Assembly (NCBI GenBank): GCA_010672965.1
Contig: JAAHFN010000005.1
Location: forward strand, 34,170 to 98,169
From: Oscillatoria sp. SIO1A7
Lineage (GTDB): Bacteria; Cyanobacteriota; Cyanobacteriia; Cyanobacteriales; Laspinemataceae
Direction of reading: 5' to 3'
Length of the DNA stretch: 64,000 nt
The notes under the pieces are model-generated. The model had not been told where the DNA came from, did not search any database, and was given only the letters and a program-made list of their open reading frames with translations. The position numbers were made by a program, and so were the translations under genes. This document shows, piece after piece, positions 38,462 to 48,105 of the stretch (position 1 is the stretch's first letter; every line of letters begins with the position of its first letter).

Positions 38462-39262
38462 CTATATTATGTATACTGCATCCGCCAGCCAAGCAATATA
38501 ACGCTCGGTCGCAATATCTATTTCTGCAGGAGACAGGGACGATTGCCAAATACCAATTGCTCCACCACTTTTAGAAATATGACCTATATGCAAGAGACTG
38601 TTAGGGTCGAAAACATTACTCTGCCATTCTGATTCTCCCTCGACCCTTGCCCGTTCACAATTATTATTGTTACCCAAGACCCTCAACGCTTGCAATAAAT
38701 TATCTAATTGTTGATTTGTATTTAACCCCGATTCCAGCTTTGCTATAACCTTATGAGTATTTTCTATTGACCACTCTGCGGCTATTTCGGCAATTATACT
38801 TTCGCTCGGATTCAGGTTGAGAGCTATAGCTAGGGTTTTAACTGTGGTAGAGATATCGGCGATCGCCTCTTCATATTTTTGCCATATAACTCCGTCAATC
38901 TCTTTGAGCCTAAAATAGGCTGCCGTTCATTTGTCCAAAAGCTTCCATAGTTTCTCTCCCTCTATTTTAAACGTCCGCTTCATCGATACGGCTACATCTC
39001 TAATATCTCGATAGATATAGAAAATCCGCATCGAGTTCGCCTCCACTAGCTCGGCGGCATTGGCTAGGATAGCATGGGACTTGAAGACTATTAAGCTTGG
39101 CGACTCAGACCATTGGACGATTTCCTCTTGTCTCTCGGATAGTTGCTCGTAACTCAAATAACCTTTTCTTTCCCCCAGTCCCATTTTTTCTACAAGGCTA
39201 CAGACCAGGTTGTATTGGAGAGTCGATCCGGCTCTAAACATTCCATTGCAGGCAATTAGCAT
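38462..39262 (-). pseudogene. Sulfotransferase-like gene with one in-frame stop codon
   Basis: The first 111 codons read MLIACNGMFRAGSTLQYNLV, with the PAPS-binding 5' loop (FRAGST), and YIYRDIRDVAVSM, the 3'-phosphate-binding motif of sulfotransferases. TGA at 38927-38929 ends this frame, but the same frame continues without shift for about 155 more codons (AAYFRLKEIDGVIWQKYEE through YIAWLADAVYI) to TAG at 38462. A single base change would restore a 266-residue protein of normal length. It probably was part of the adjacent glycan cluster. Readthrough or a sequencing error is possible. Confidence 0.85.
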
Positions 39263-39737
39263 ATTAGGATTGGGAAGAGCGGAATTGGGCTAGGGTGTAG
39301 GGTGTAGGGTGTAGGGTGTAGGGTGTGGGTGTAGAGAAAATAAATAAATACCTGGGCTTTCCCTATTGAACCAGAAATCTGCTAAGTGTAAGGCAACAGG
39401 CTCCCAAAGCGTGCGATCGGTAAAATAGCCTTGATACCCGAACTTTCCAGCCGCGCAGAGAAGGGCACCCTACCCCTACACCCTAATTAAAATCCCCTAC
39501 ACCCTACACCCTACACCCTACCCTACACCCCATACTGGCTCACACAAGCGAGCCTATTAGCAGATGCTGACGCCCGATGATAAAGTTTATGTATCGAAAC
39601 GATCGCGTTTTTTTTGTCTGGAAGGGAGCTGAATTAGTTGCGATCCGTAGGACAATATATATGTGCCAGTCAGTTTTCTGCGCCAACCCTCGCACGGGTA
39701 TTTATAAAATTCCTCAGCAGCAGGCTAAAGTGCCACT
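39263..39737. other. Gap with heptamer arrays
   Basis: GTAGGGT heptamers occur at 39292-39334 and the complementary ACCCTAC form at 39499-39533, so an extended hairpin between them is conceivable. The rest is unremarkable. No gene is seen; an A/T-poor stretch before 39737 holds the upstream region of the DUF4126 gene. Confidence 0.6.
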
Positions 39738-40340
39738 ATGATTGAACTCCTAGCTGCGCTTTCGGCGTCAGCGGCAGGGGGAATGAGGATTGCTCTTCCC
39801 CTGTTATTAATTGGTATATTGCACAGCGATCGCCTCTGGGAGCAAGTGCCTCTACTCTCTTGGTTTCCTCCTCCAGTTGTTTTGGGCATCTTGGTGAGCT
39901 GGTCTTTATTCGAGCTATTTGCCTCGAAAAAGCTCTTGGGACAGCGCATAATGCAAATGGTTCAATTGGTAGGAAGTCCTATTGTAGGCGCAATTATGGG
40001 TATGGCGATCGCTTCTGCTGGCTTTGCAGAACTCGATGAAGCTCCCCCTTGGCTGGTAGGAATTATTGGCTTAGTCGGCGGTTTATTGGCTCTCGTCCTC
40101 CAGTTGGTGCAAGTCGGCTGGTTTTATCGACTGGGCAGATTGCCTCTTTGGGCAATTTTAGCTCAAGACCTGCTCTGCGTGTCTCTGGTCCTCTTTGCAT
40201 TCGATGCCCCTGCGGAAGGAGGAATAATTGCCTTACTACTGCTTTGGCTGGCAATTCGCAACTCTAAGGAATGGTATCGCTGGTACTTTGAACTTGGCGA
40301 TCGGCACAATCCTCGCCAAAATAAAAGCGATCCGGATTGA
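39738..40340 (+). CDS. DUF4126 membrane protein
   Basis: The 200-residue protein has five or six hydrophobic segments and the DUF4126 features LLAALSASAAGGMRIALPLL at the start, GSPIVGAIMGMAIASAG in the middle. The family is uncharacterised and found in cyanobacteria and others. It converges with hemH, whose stop is 38 bp away. No operon partner. Confidence 0.82.
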   Translation: MIELLAALSASAAGGMRIALPLLLIGILHSDRLWEQVPLLSWFPPPVVLGILVSWSLFELFASKKLLGQRIMQMVQLVGSPIVGAIMGMAIASAGFAELDEAPPWLVGIIGLVGGLLALVLQLVQVGWFYRLGRLPLWAILAQDLLCVSLVLFAFDAPAEGGIIALLLLWLAIRNSKEWYRWYFELGDRHNPRQNKSDPD

Positions 40341-40378
40341 GGCGATCGCGCCATTAGTCCTATATATGTCCTATATAT

Positions 40379-41542
40379 TTAAAGCAGCCCGACGAAGTGC
40401 AACGGACCTTGACCCGTTATCAGTTCTAAAAGCAAAGCGATAAAACCAATCATCGCCAGCCGTCCGTTCCAGACTTCTGCCGCCGGAGTAATGCCCCATT
40501 CCCAGCGCTCTTGCGGATACATCTTCATTTTTTTGTCGGGACGGACTACATCCGAAAAAGCAATATTGGGATTTTCGAGAGCTTCCTCAACCATATCGGC
40601 GAGATCCGCAATAAAGACTGGATGGGTATTGAGTGCCGGTACGCGGTGGAAGCGTTCAATTCCGGCACTCTCGGCCAACTCCCTATATTCGATATCAATT
40701 TCTTCAAGAGTTTCGATATGTTCCGATACGAAACTAATCGGCACCACCAATAAATCTTTTACCCCTTGCTCTGCTAGCTCTTCTATCGCCTCATCGGTGT
40801 AAGGTTTGAGCCATTCCACAGGACCAACTCTACTTTGGTAAGCTAGGTTGTGGGGATTGGGTCGATTGAGAGTACGCATAATTAGCTCGGTGCATTCCTC
40901 AATCTCTTTCTGGTATGGGTCCCCTGATTCTGTTACATAGCTGACTGGTACGCCGTGAGCGCTGAAGAAAATCTGCACTCGCTCTGGTTCTTCAAAGCGA
41001 TCGAGTTCTTCGGCAATAAGCTCTGCCATTGCTTGCAAGTAGCCGGAATGTTTGTACCACGAGGGGATAACCGTGTATTCTATTTCTTCTAGCGCTGGAT
41101 CTTCTTGCCAAAGTTTTTCCAAAACCCTAAAGCTAGAGCCGCTAGTGCTTATGGAAAATTGGGGATATAGGGGTAGAACTACCAGTTGGGAGATGCTATC
41201 GCGCTTGATGCGGGCGATCGCATCTTCCGTAAAAGGATTCCAATAGCGCATTCCCACATATACTTGGGCCTCGCGACCGTTTAATTCTAATTGCTTTTGC
41301 AAGGCTGTTGCTTGCTCCTCTGTAATCCGAAGCAGGGGAGAGCCGCCGCCTATTTTGCGGTAGTTTTCTTGGGAAGTTGCCGCTCTACGGCTCGAAATAA
41401 ACCACGCTAGTGGCTTCTGCATCCAAGAAAAAGGCAGGCGGATGATTTCTGGATCGGAAAACAGGTTGTATAAAAAGGGGCGGACATCCTCCAGTTTCTC
41501 TGGCCCCCCCAAGTTCAGTAATAATACCCCTACACGGCCCAT
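40379..41542 (-). CDS. hemH: Ferrochelatase with C-terminal chlorophyll-binding-like domain
   Basis: Ferrochelatase inserts Fe2+ into protoporphyrin IX, the last step of heme synthesis. The 387-residue product begins [15 protein letters not shown], contains the active-site His in [11 protein letters not shown] and the conserved [17 protein letters not shown]. Residues from about 349 to the end form the cyanobacterial extension: a linker, then a membrane helix with the LHC/Hlip motif [12 protein letters not shown], proposed to bind chlorophyll and regulate the enzyme at the thylakoid. The gene is divergent from a methyltransferase gene (114 bp). Confidence 0.97.
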   Translation of the reverse strand: MGRVGVLLLNLGGPEKLEDVRPFLYNLFSDPEIIRLPFSWMQKPLAWFISSRRAATSQENYRKIGGGSPLLRITEEQATALQKQLELNGREAQVYVGMRYWNPFTEDAIARIKRDSISQLVVLPLYPQFSISTSGSSFRVLEKLWQEDPALEEIEYTVIPSWYKHSGYLQAMAELIAEELDRFEEPERVQIFFSAHGVPVSYVTESGDPYQKEIEECTELIMRTLNRPNPHNLAYQSRVGPVEWLKPYTDEAIEELAEQGVKDLLVVPISFVSEHIETLEEIDIEYRELAESAGIERFHRVPALNTHPVFIADLADMVEEALENPNIAFSDVVRPDKKMKMYPQERWEWGITPAAEVWNGRLAMIGFIALLLELITGQGPLHFVGLL

Positions 41543-41656
41543 AACTATGACAGTTTCCCAATATTTTTCATTTTCTTTACTGATTTTAACAATAACATCG
41601 TTTAATAAATCAAAATCGACTCAAAAAGATAATAGAACTTAACAAGGGGAAAATTA

Positions 41657-42280
41657 GTGGCCACAATTTTGAGAGACTGGAGTTACCGATATCAGTGGCT
41701 TTACGATGCGATCGCCCGCACGGCGTCTTTTGCAGTTGGCGGCGAATCCCGCTTCCGCCAACTACCCCTGCGGGGGCTGACCCTAGATCAAGACAGCACC
41801 GTTCTCGACCTTTGCTGTGGCAGCGGCCAAAGTACCCGCTATCTGGTAGCTATTTTTGAGAATGCGATAGGGCTGGATGCCGGGCCAAGAGCGATACAAA
41901 GAGCTAAAGAAAATGTCCCGGAAGCCTCATACATACAAGCATTCGCCGAGGATATGCCTTTCCCTGACAATCAATTTGACCTAGTACATACCTGCGCGGC
42001 TCTTCACGAAATGCAGCCGGAACAGTTGCGGCAGATTCTCAGGGAGGTTTTTCGGGTACTCAAACCCGGAGGCATCTTTACTCTGGTTGATTTTCATGCC
42101 CCGACCAATCCTCTCTTCTGGCCTGGGCTAGCGCTGTTTTTGTGGTTATTCGAGACTGAGACTGCTTGGCAACTCGTCCGGGGCGACCTCGGGGCTTTGC
42201 TTCGGGAAGCGGGATTTGAGGTCGGCGAACCCACCCTCCATGCCGGTGGCAGTCTTCAGGTCATTCAGGCTCGCAAATGA
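41657..42280 (+). CDS. SAM-dependent methyltransferase, UbiE/type 11 class
   Basis: The 207-residue protein has the SAM-binding motif VLDLCCGSGQSTRYL, an acidic GLDAG loop, DMPFPDNQFD (motif II) and LKPGGIFTLVDF (motif III). It starts at GTG (41657) with AAGGGG upstream. The family includes quinone and tocopherol methyltransferases and many small-molecule enzymes; the substrate cannot be told here. It is divergent from hemH, and its stop lies two bases from the convergent beta-helix gene. Confidence 0.87.
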   Translation: MATILRDWSYRYQWLYDAIARTASFAVGGESRFRQLPLRGLTLDQDSTVLDLCCGSGQSTRYLVAIFENAIGLDAGPRAIQRAKENVPEASYIQAFAEDMPFPDNQFDLVHTCAALHEMQPEQLRQILREVFRVLKPGGIFTLVDFHAPTNPLFWPGLALFLWLFETETAWQLVRGDLGALLREAGFEVGEPTLHAGGSLQVIQARK

Positions 42281-42282
42281 TA

Positions 42283-43203
42283 TTACAAACGTATAATATC
42301 TTCTGGTTCGTTGCCCTCAAAAATATTGTTATTCAACACCGGCTGACATTCATCTCCGATCAAAATACCGTATTGATCGTTATTGGTGATTTTGTTCTCC
42401 TCCAAGATGGGAACTGCCTCATCTGTAATCACTAACCCAGCTCTGTTGTTCTCAATCTTGTTGGCGATAACTTTTGGCGCAGAAGTTCCTCCTATTGCCA
42501 GACCATAACCCGTGTTCTCAAAAACATTATTACGGATTTCCACCGTTGCCTCCCCGTTTACAGATAAACCATTGCCTTGGTTCTCGAAGAAATTATTATT
42601 CTCAATTAAACCCGATGCGCTGCCTGCCACAAAAATACCCTCACGATTGTTGTCAGTAAAGATGTTCTTGTGGATCTTAGCTGTAACGTCTTCTATCCAG
42701 ACTCCGGTGCCGCGAGTGTTGGGATTGGTAATGGTAATGCCAAGAATTTCGCTATTTTCGGCAACCACAATCGTGCTATTTTGTCTGGCCATCGTCGGGC
42801 TTCCATGACGACCGCCACCATTAATGATAATCCCTTCCCCTGCTAGGACTGGGTTGCCCCGGAGAACCACATTTGGCTTGAGCTGTAGGGGAAAAGTTTC
42901 TTGTTCTCCGTACTCTCCTACTGCCAGTTGGATTGTGGTTTTAGACTCCCCTTGTACCTGTTGGAGGGCATAAGTAATAGTACGCAAGGGAGCAGTCCTG
43001 TCTCCGGCGCTGGGGTCGTCTGTGCCAGAAGTGGGGTTTACATAGATAATTCTTCTAGCGATCGCCTCACCCTGCGCCGCCGGAAATTCAGGCTGGACTT
43101 CTTGTGCCCTTACTCGCAAACCACTTTCTAATATTAGGAGTATTGTCGCGCTTGACAAAGCAAGAGCCGTTACCAACGATAGACAAGTAAACTTTAATTT
43201 CAT
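42283..43203 (-). CDS. Secreted right-handed beta-helix protein (DUF1565/PbH1)
   Basis: The 306-residue protein has an N-terminal signal peptide (hydrophobic LVTALALSSATILLILESGL), then DUF1565-like sequence IIYVNPTSGTDDPSAGDRTAPLRTI and a series of about 22-residue parallel beta-helix rungs with conserved Asn, for example IENNNFFENQGNGLSVNGEA and VIANKIENNRAGLVI. Such proteins act in the periplasm or outside, often on polysaccharides, but catalytic residues of lyases are not evident. It is monocistronic; a clear ribosome binding site (GGAG) lies just upstream. Confidence 0.88.
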   Translation of the reverse strand: MKLKFTCLSLVTALALSSATILLILESGLRVRAQEVQPEFPAAQGEAIARRIIYVNPTSGTDDPSAGDRTAPLRTITYALQQVQGESKTTIQLAVGEYGEQETFPLQLKPNVVLRGNPVLAGEGIIINGGGRHGSPTMARQNSTIVVAENSEILGITITNPNTRGTGVWIEDVTAKIHKNIFTDNNREGIFVAGSASGLIENNNFFENQGNGLSVNGEATVEIRNNVFENTGYGLAIGGTSAPKVIANKIENNRAGLVITDEAVPILEENKITNNDQYGILIGDECQPVLNNNIFEGNEPEDIIRL

Positions 43204-44249
43204 CTGATTCTCCTGAGTTAAAAATAGCGAGTAGGGCGAAAAAGCAGTCAGCGATTAGCAGTCAGCGGTCAGCTTTTGAGGGTACTGTGCCCTGTTGGGC
43301 ACTGACGGCAATGACCGCCGATCGCCCTCGCGATCGCTTTTTTGCAGTTAGCTGACCGCCGATAGCTGAGAGCTGAGAGCTGAAAGCTGAAAGCTGAAAG
43401 CTGAAAGCTGAGAGCCTTTCCTTAGTCGGACAAACTGCTCTGCCCCTTCTACAGATTTATTGGAAGACAAGTCAAAAAGTTATGCAATGGATTTGTTCGG
43501 CCCATTACCCTTCAGCGCAAAATTGCAAGTTGCAGATTAAATTAGTATGGTAGGGGTATAGTTTTTGTCAGTCACTCGGGACCTATAATATTAGGTAGGC
43601 TCTTTTATAGCGATCGCGCAGGTCTCGGCAGAAGAAAGTTTTGACAGTTATTGAATTTACCTTATGTCCCATGCTTGTCTGCCTAACTCCATGCCTCCCA
43701 ATTACTTCTTGACAACTAAATTAGACAAAACTGCATAATATTGGTGAAATACTATAAATTTCCTCGCGCCTCAAGGAAAGACTCTCGGGCCAATAACCAT
43801 AGCTATCTACTGGAAAATTTAGGGGTGGACGGTCTTGGTTTTTAATTGGTTGCTTTTTAAGTGGGCGATCGTCAATTACCAGAACGACTTGATGCTCCCC
43901 AGCCTCAATATTCGACGGCATTTTAATTGTGAGTAGCCTTTCTTATGTCACCGTGACCTTTGTCTCGATAGTTTTCAAGTCATTGCTCCAAATCTATATG
44001 ATTTACTCAGTTTAGCAGATTCGCGTCCTGTAAATTGCCAAGCTTTTCCTCGGTTCTTGATGCAGTTTTCCTGGGCGATCGCCAGATACGCCAAGTCGCC
44101 GCTAAGTCGCCGCCAAGTCGGGTCAGGTTCAATGCCCAGGCAATTGCAGATTTATAATTTTTTACTAAAAATGGCAAATAGGGCGATCGATAAGCTAAAC
44201 TAAAAGCGATTGCTTAAATCTGAGTCGCGAGATAAAAGGAGCTTGCCCT
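43204..44249. other. 1-kb mostly non-coding interval
   Basis: GCTGAAAGCTGAAAGCTGA tandem motifs lie at 43365-43418 and a palindromic GCGATCGC-containing block at 43320-43345. A small coding remnant at 43721-43921 is annotated separately. The right end holds the promoter of the small membrane-protein gene at 44250. I see nothing else. Confidence 0.55.
43721..43921 (-). pseudogene. Remnant of a small cyanobacterial antitoxin-like protein
   Basis: The frame reads MPSNIEAGEHQVVLVIDDRP and ends FPVDSYGYWPESLSLRREEIY, resembling the second half of small cyanobacterial proteins encoded next to PIN toxins. Upstream codons LLTIK continue the likeness, but a stop and no start lie before them, and no toxin is adjacent. 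The C-terminus beyond RREEIY looks wrong for the family. I treat it as a decayed antitoxin with low certainty. Confidence 0.45.
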
Positions 44250-44696
44250 ATGTCGGAAGATCGGGAAAATACAAAAGAGGAAACTGCTAAGGAGGAAAAC
44301 CAAGAGCAAAATAAAGAACAAAACCAAGATGAGACTGGAAACCAAGTGGTTTTATGGGCGGATAGCCTAAAGACTAAGTTGCTAGAGATAGTTAGCAGTT
44401 GGAAATTCAAATTAGGAGCGATCGCTTCTGTACTGGTCGCGGTGGTTCTGGTAGTATTCTTCTGGCAGCATTCAATAGCAGTCGTCGGCATGAAAAGCTG
44501 GTCGGCTCGTTCCGGAGCGCAACCGATAGAATGCATGATAAAAGATACCAACGACGATAGCTATGTAAGTTGTAGCGCCATACTCAAGGAAGAGGTGATA
44601 CCCCTTGAATGTGGAGCCAGCATATTTAACATTGGCTGTAGAGTCAATTATGGAGCCGCTCCGCCAGTAGCCAGACAGTCGCAGCCCAAAATCTAA
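44250..44696 (+). CDS. Small single-pass membrane protein of unknown function
   Basis: The 148-residue product has a highly charged Glu/Gln/Lys/Asn N-terminus, a membrane helix at about residues 56-79 (LGAIASVLVAVVLVVFFW), and a C-terminal domain with four Cys (ECMIK, VSCSA, LECGA, NIGCRV) that could form two disulfides outside the cytoplasm. I do not recognise a family. AAAAGGAG precedes the ATG by about 10 bases. A hairpin follows about 130 bp downstream. Confidence 0.75.
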   Translation: MSEDRENTKEETAKEENQEQNKEQNQDETGNQVVLWADSLKTKLLEIVSSWKFKLGAIASVLVAVVLVVFFWQHSIAVVGMKSWSARSGAQPIECMIKDTNDDSYVSCSAILKEEVIPLECGASIFNIGCRVNYGAAPPVARQSQPKI

Positions 44697-44827
44697 ATTG
44701 CTCTGTCCCAGGCAATTTAGGAAGATATCTAACACCAAGTCTGTCTTTTAATCGGCGCAATTATTGTTACTTAATTCGTTATATTAAAATGACAGACTTG
44801 GCTGCGTAATAACCCAAATCGCTATTA

Positions 44828-44880
44828 GAGCCCCTTTTTCATTAAACAGATGAGAAAGGGGCTCTAGCAATTTATTTGTT
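44828..44880 (+). terminator. Probable terminator hairpin after the small membrane-protein gene
   Basis: GAGCCCCTTTTTCAT and ATGAGAAAGGGGCTC form a stem with one mismatch around TAAACAG. The following sequence TAGCAATTTATTTGTT is only moderately T-rich. Confidence 0.6.
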
Positions 44881-45000
44881 ATTTAGGCTTTAGAGCTAGG
44901 AACGCGATTTTATAAACTTCCGCGTTTTAGCTCTATATTTAATTTAAATTAACTATATTAATGTTATAATAAGCAATAACAATAAAATTAAGGAGTGCAG

Positions 45001-45588
45001 GTGAGAACCGATACAATATTTTATAGGGTTTTTCAAGTTTTCCCCGGCCTGTTGTTCGAGCTGATTGGTAAGTCCGCATCCCTAGGGAAGCAATATCAGT
45101 TCTCCTCGCGAGAAGTCAAAGAATTGGCTCGGCGCTTTGATGGAGTCAGCGAGCCCAAAGGCAAAGGAGCTTCAAAGCTGCCGATTTACTTCACCGAGGT
45201 ACAGTTCCAGGCAAGGGCAGATTTTTACTCGCGCTTGTTTACGGAAATCTTCCTCTACTTGGGTCAGTATCAGCCAACAAATGACTGGGAAGCCATTGCC
45301 ATCTTTGCCAAGCGAAGTATGGATCCGGGAGTACCGAAGCAATATCGGTGGTTAGATAAAAACCCGCCCCTACATAAGATTTAGCGGTTCTCAAATAAGT
45401 GTAATAAACGATCGGACCCTAGAAACGTAGGGGCGATAGCATCCCCGCTCTGGACTCTGCTGTATAACGGGGATTCTCATATTGGGATGCTTCGCCCCAG
45501 ACACCTCACATCAAGAGCGAGAATCGCTATTTATTTGGACGAGTTAGGGACCCAAAGCAATAGTTCCCTGGGTTTGGGCATGGTATAG
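45001..45588 (+). pseudogene. DUF2887 (PD-(D/E)XK-like) gene split by a MITE
   Basis: The first 127 codons encode a DUF2887 protein, a Rpn/PD-(D/E)XK nuclease-like family linked to DNA recombination: MRTDTIFYRVFQVFPGLLFE, the fold motif PIYFTEVQFQ and FLYLGQYQP. I start at the GTG at 45001, five bases after AAGGAG, rather than GTG 44995. The stop codon at 45382 is the first bases of a family-1 MITE. After the MITE the frame resumes with YLDELGTQSNSSLGLGMV, the next conserved part of the family, and is then cut again by a family-3 element at 45584. Removing the first element (with one copy of ATTT) rejoins the frame exactly. Confidence 0.88.
45383..45528. mobile_element. MITE family 1 inserted in the DUF2887 gene (copy c)
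   Basis: 146 bp with ends AGCGGTTCTCAAATAAG and GAGAATCGCT and the usual internal GTAGGGGCGATAGCATCCCC and GGGATGCTTCGCCCCAG. It is flanked by direct repeats ATTT (45379-45382 and 45529-45532), a target-site duplication. The terminal TAG creates a stop in the target gene. Confidence 0.88.
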
Positions 45589-45890
45589 CACTACCGGTTA
45601 AGGTTAGGACAGTTACAAACGATCGCCCTGATGCCGAAGCTACATAGACTTAGAGCAATTCTGTATGAATATGCAGGCAATATTGCAGCTTCATACAGAA
45701 TTTCTCGCAAGGAGCGATCGCTATTTTTTCAATTTTTAAAATGTAGGGGCGACAGCATCCCAGAGACAATTCTTGACTTTTATAGCAGTAAGCAATCAGC
45801 AAGAGAGCAGTCATGCGATCGGCACAAGCCTTGCCGTTACTAGCAAGGAGCGAGATTTGAACTGTCCTAACTTTAATGCGTAGTGCTATA
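45584..45890. mobile_element. MITE-like element, family 3
   Basis: 307 bp with about 31-bp terminal inverted repeats: left TATAGCACTAC then GTTAGGACAGTT; right the complement, with a few mismatches between them. The interior includes a hairpin-prone TTCTGTATGAATATGCAGGC/GCTTCATACAGAATT region, a GTAGGGGCGACAGCATCCC block, and GCACAAGCCTTGCCGTTACTAGC. Ends only are seen at 2609-2645 and 45954-45985, and a related interior at about 63325-63425. It has no gene. Confidence 0.8.
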
Positions 45891-46091
45891 ACCAATATTT
45901 TTTTGTATTGGGATGCTTCGCCCTCGCCCAAGGTAACGGAGAAGCGATCGCTCTTTTATAGCACTACGCAAATAAACTAGGACATTTATAAATGCTCGTT
46001 CCTTAGTGAGATTATACTTTTGACTTTTGACTTTTGACTTGCGCATAGCGCTATATTTTCTAATAGCTCTCGCATAAGATAACCGGGCAAC
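45891..46091. other. Gap with a further family-3 end
   Basis: TATAGCACTACGCAAATAA at 45954 matches the family-3 terminal sequence, and a GGGATGCTTCGCCCTCGCCC block lies at 45910. There is no gene before the crtD stop. TTTTGACTTTTGACTTTTGACTT is a short tandem run at about 46017-46040. Confidence 0.55.
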
Positions 46092-47606
46092 TCAAAACTT
46101 AAAACTCTGAATTTGCCGCACTGCAGTGAGAGCAGAATAACTGACGCCAGCAGTGCCTTCGCCGGGGTGAGTGGAGTCGCCAACCAGCCAGAGATGCGGC
46201 ACTGGGGTGCGAGTGGCGAAGCCAAAGGGTCCAAATGTAGGTATGCGTTGGCCGACGCCGCCGACTATTCCCCGATCGCGCCCGGTATAGCGAGTAAAAG
46301 TGCTAGGAGTTGCGGCTTCTCGATAAACAATTGTTTCTGGGGTGAGGTGAAAATATTGCCCCAAACGGGCTATTGCTTCTGAAGCATACCTTTCTTTTAA
46401 AGCCAGATAATCTTCGCAATTCGACCAAATCTCCGTATCGGTAAAAGAAGAAGCGGTAATGGTAGCCATACCTTCCGGCGCTCTGCCATCTCCAGGACGG
46501 CTGACCGATACGAATAAAGAATTATTTTCGCCAATCTCGCCATCCCAGTCATAGAGAAATTGCAGGTGAGGGGGACAATGGGCGGGAATGGCGCTTTGCT
46601 TTACGCCCAAGTAAACGACAAAGGCACCAGAAGCCGGGGGCAATTTTGCTACTCGCTGCCGATAGAGCTTTTGTCCCAAAGATTCCTGCATTCCCTGAAA
46701 AACTAGCATTTTTGTCAAGTTTTGTACGGGAACGTTGGCCACAATATTATCTGCCGTTTCCGTCCAAATCTCGCCAGTCTTCTGAGAATAGACTACGACG
46801 CTAGAGGCTCCTCGGGAATCTAGATTAATTTCCTTGACAGTATGGCGCATCAATAGCTGACCGCCGTATTTTTCTAGAGCTTCTACGAGGCGATCGCTCA
46901 ATACCTGCATGCTCCCTTCTAGATGAAATAGTCCTTGTGGCGATTGGGAAACTCCCAAAGCCGTCGCAGCATATAGCAAAGCCGTTTCGTCGGCATCAAC
47001 CTGAGAATAGAGCTTAAGCTGCAAATCGAGAAATTTTTTTAAGCGATTGTCTTGCCCTAAACCAAATAGCCGCAAGGCATCGCCTACGGTCATTAAAGTA
47101 AAGGGCACGGTAGTTAAGGTGTCGAGACGCAGAGCTTTAATCAACTGAGACAAATCCCAAAAGTTGCGGGGGGGAAGTACCGGATCGCGACCTTGAAATG
47201 CCCAACTGGCGCGGAATAAAACAGCCATTAATTGCCAAAATCTTTCGCTGCCGGGAAACTGGCGCGATCGCTCGGCCTTCCAGCGCTCCGGGTCTCGCCA
47301 AACGGAAATCGGTTCGCTCTCTCCGGGCAAATAGACAGCACAAGCCGGATCGCAGTAGGTGGCTTTTGGCAGTTCTACCCCTAATTCTGAAAATATGCGC
47401 TGATGAATCCCGCCCGGTTCCAGGCCGGCGACTTGGGTCGCTCCGACATCGAAGGTAAAGCCCCGCCGCTTAAATGTGGAGGCGCACCCCCCAGGAACGA
47501 TTGCTTGGTCGAATACGCGCACTTGATAGCCCCGCTTGGCTAATAGCGCTCCTGCGGTTAGCCCCCCAATCCCAGCGCCGACAACAATAATACGGCTTTG
47601 TGTCAT
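46092..47606 (-). CDS. crtD: C-3',4' carotenoid desaturase
   Basis: This FAD-dependent enzyme of the phytoene desaturase superfamily adds the 3',4' double bond in myxoxanthophyll-type carotenoids in cyanobacteria. The 504 residues have the N-terminal dinucleotide-binding motif VGAGIGGLTAGALLAKRG (about 8-25), PGGCASTFKRRGFTFDVGAT and the C-terminal FAD signature LWLVGDSTHPGEGTAGVSYS. This matches cyanobacterial CrtD rather than CrtP/CrtQ; a carotenoid isomerase or related oxidase is the main alternative. It appears monocistronic. Confidence 0.85.
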   Translation of the reverse strand: MTQSRIIVVGAGIGGLTAGALLAKRGYQVRVFDQAIVPGGCASTFKRRGFTFDVGATQVAGLEPGGIHQRIFSELGVELPKATYCDPACAVYLPGESEPISVWRDPERWKAERSRQFPGSERFWQLMAVLFRASWAFQGRDPVLPPRNFWDLSQLIKALRLDTLTTVPFTLMTVGDALRLFGLGQDNRLKKFLDLQLKLYSQVDADETALLYAATALGVSQSPQGLFHLEGSMQVLSDRLVEALEKYGGQLLMRHTVKEINLDSRGASSVVVYSQKTGEIWTETADNIVANVPVQNLTKMLVFQGMQESLGQKLYRQRVAKLPPASGAFVVYLGVKQSAIPAHCPPHLQFLYDWDGEIGENNSLFVSVSRPGDGRAPEGMATITASSFTDTEIWSNCEDYLALKERYASEAIARLGQYFHLTPETIVYREAATPSTFTRYTGRDRGIVGGVGQRIPTFGPFGFATRTPVPHLWLVGDSTHPGEGTAGVSYSALTAVRQIQSFKF

Positions 47607-47643
47607 TGGTTCGATCTTAATTTTTTTTTAACAATCTTTATTA

Positions 47644-47784
47644 TATAGCGTTTCTCAAATAAGTGTAATGAACGATCTGGTAGGGGCGACAGCAACAAGA
47701 GCGACTGTCTCGGCTGTAAAACGAGAGTTCTCGTATTGGGATGCTTCGCCCAGGTCTGCTCGCATCAATTTGAGAAACGCTATA
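47644..47784. mobile_element. MITE family 1 (copy d)
   Basis: 141 bp with perfect 15-bp ends TATAGCGTTTCTCAA / TTGAGAAACGCTATA, the inner bases having diverged. The interior has GTAGGGGCGACAGC and GGGATGCTTCGCCC. It lies upstream of crtD, about 40 bp from its start, so it may affect the promoter. Confidence 0.87.
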
Positions 47785-47907
47785 AGATCGAATCCGCCAT
47801 TAAAAAAAAGCACTTCCCTCAGACTCGAAAATACCAAATACGGTTTGCATAAGGGCAGTATTTTTGGAAAGCTCTTGGGGAATTACAAAAAATAAATTCC
47901 CCAATTC

Positions 47908-47967
47908 GTAGGACGGGCGTCCCGCCTGTCCCAGAGAGCGGACAGGCGGGACGCCCGTCCTACGGGG
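47908..47967. repeat. REP-like palindrome, GTCCCGCCTGTC family (copy b)
   Basis: A nearly perfect 24-bp inverted repeat (GTAGGACGGGCGTCCCGCCT... ) with the 8-base centre CAGAGAGC. It is a stable hairpin with no T-tail. Confidence 0.88.
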
Positions 47968-48105
47968 AAGCGAGGAAGAGATATTTCTTTGGAAAGCTAT
48001 TGGTTTTCAGAGATTTCTTTTGCCCTGACTCCTGCGGACTGTTTACCGCCATGCAGAATGAGAATCTTTGTTGTCAACAGACAAAATATCAAACTTGGAA
48101 TTGCT

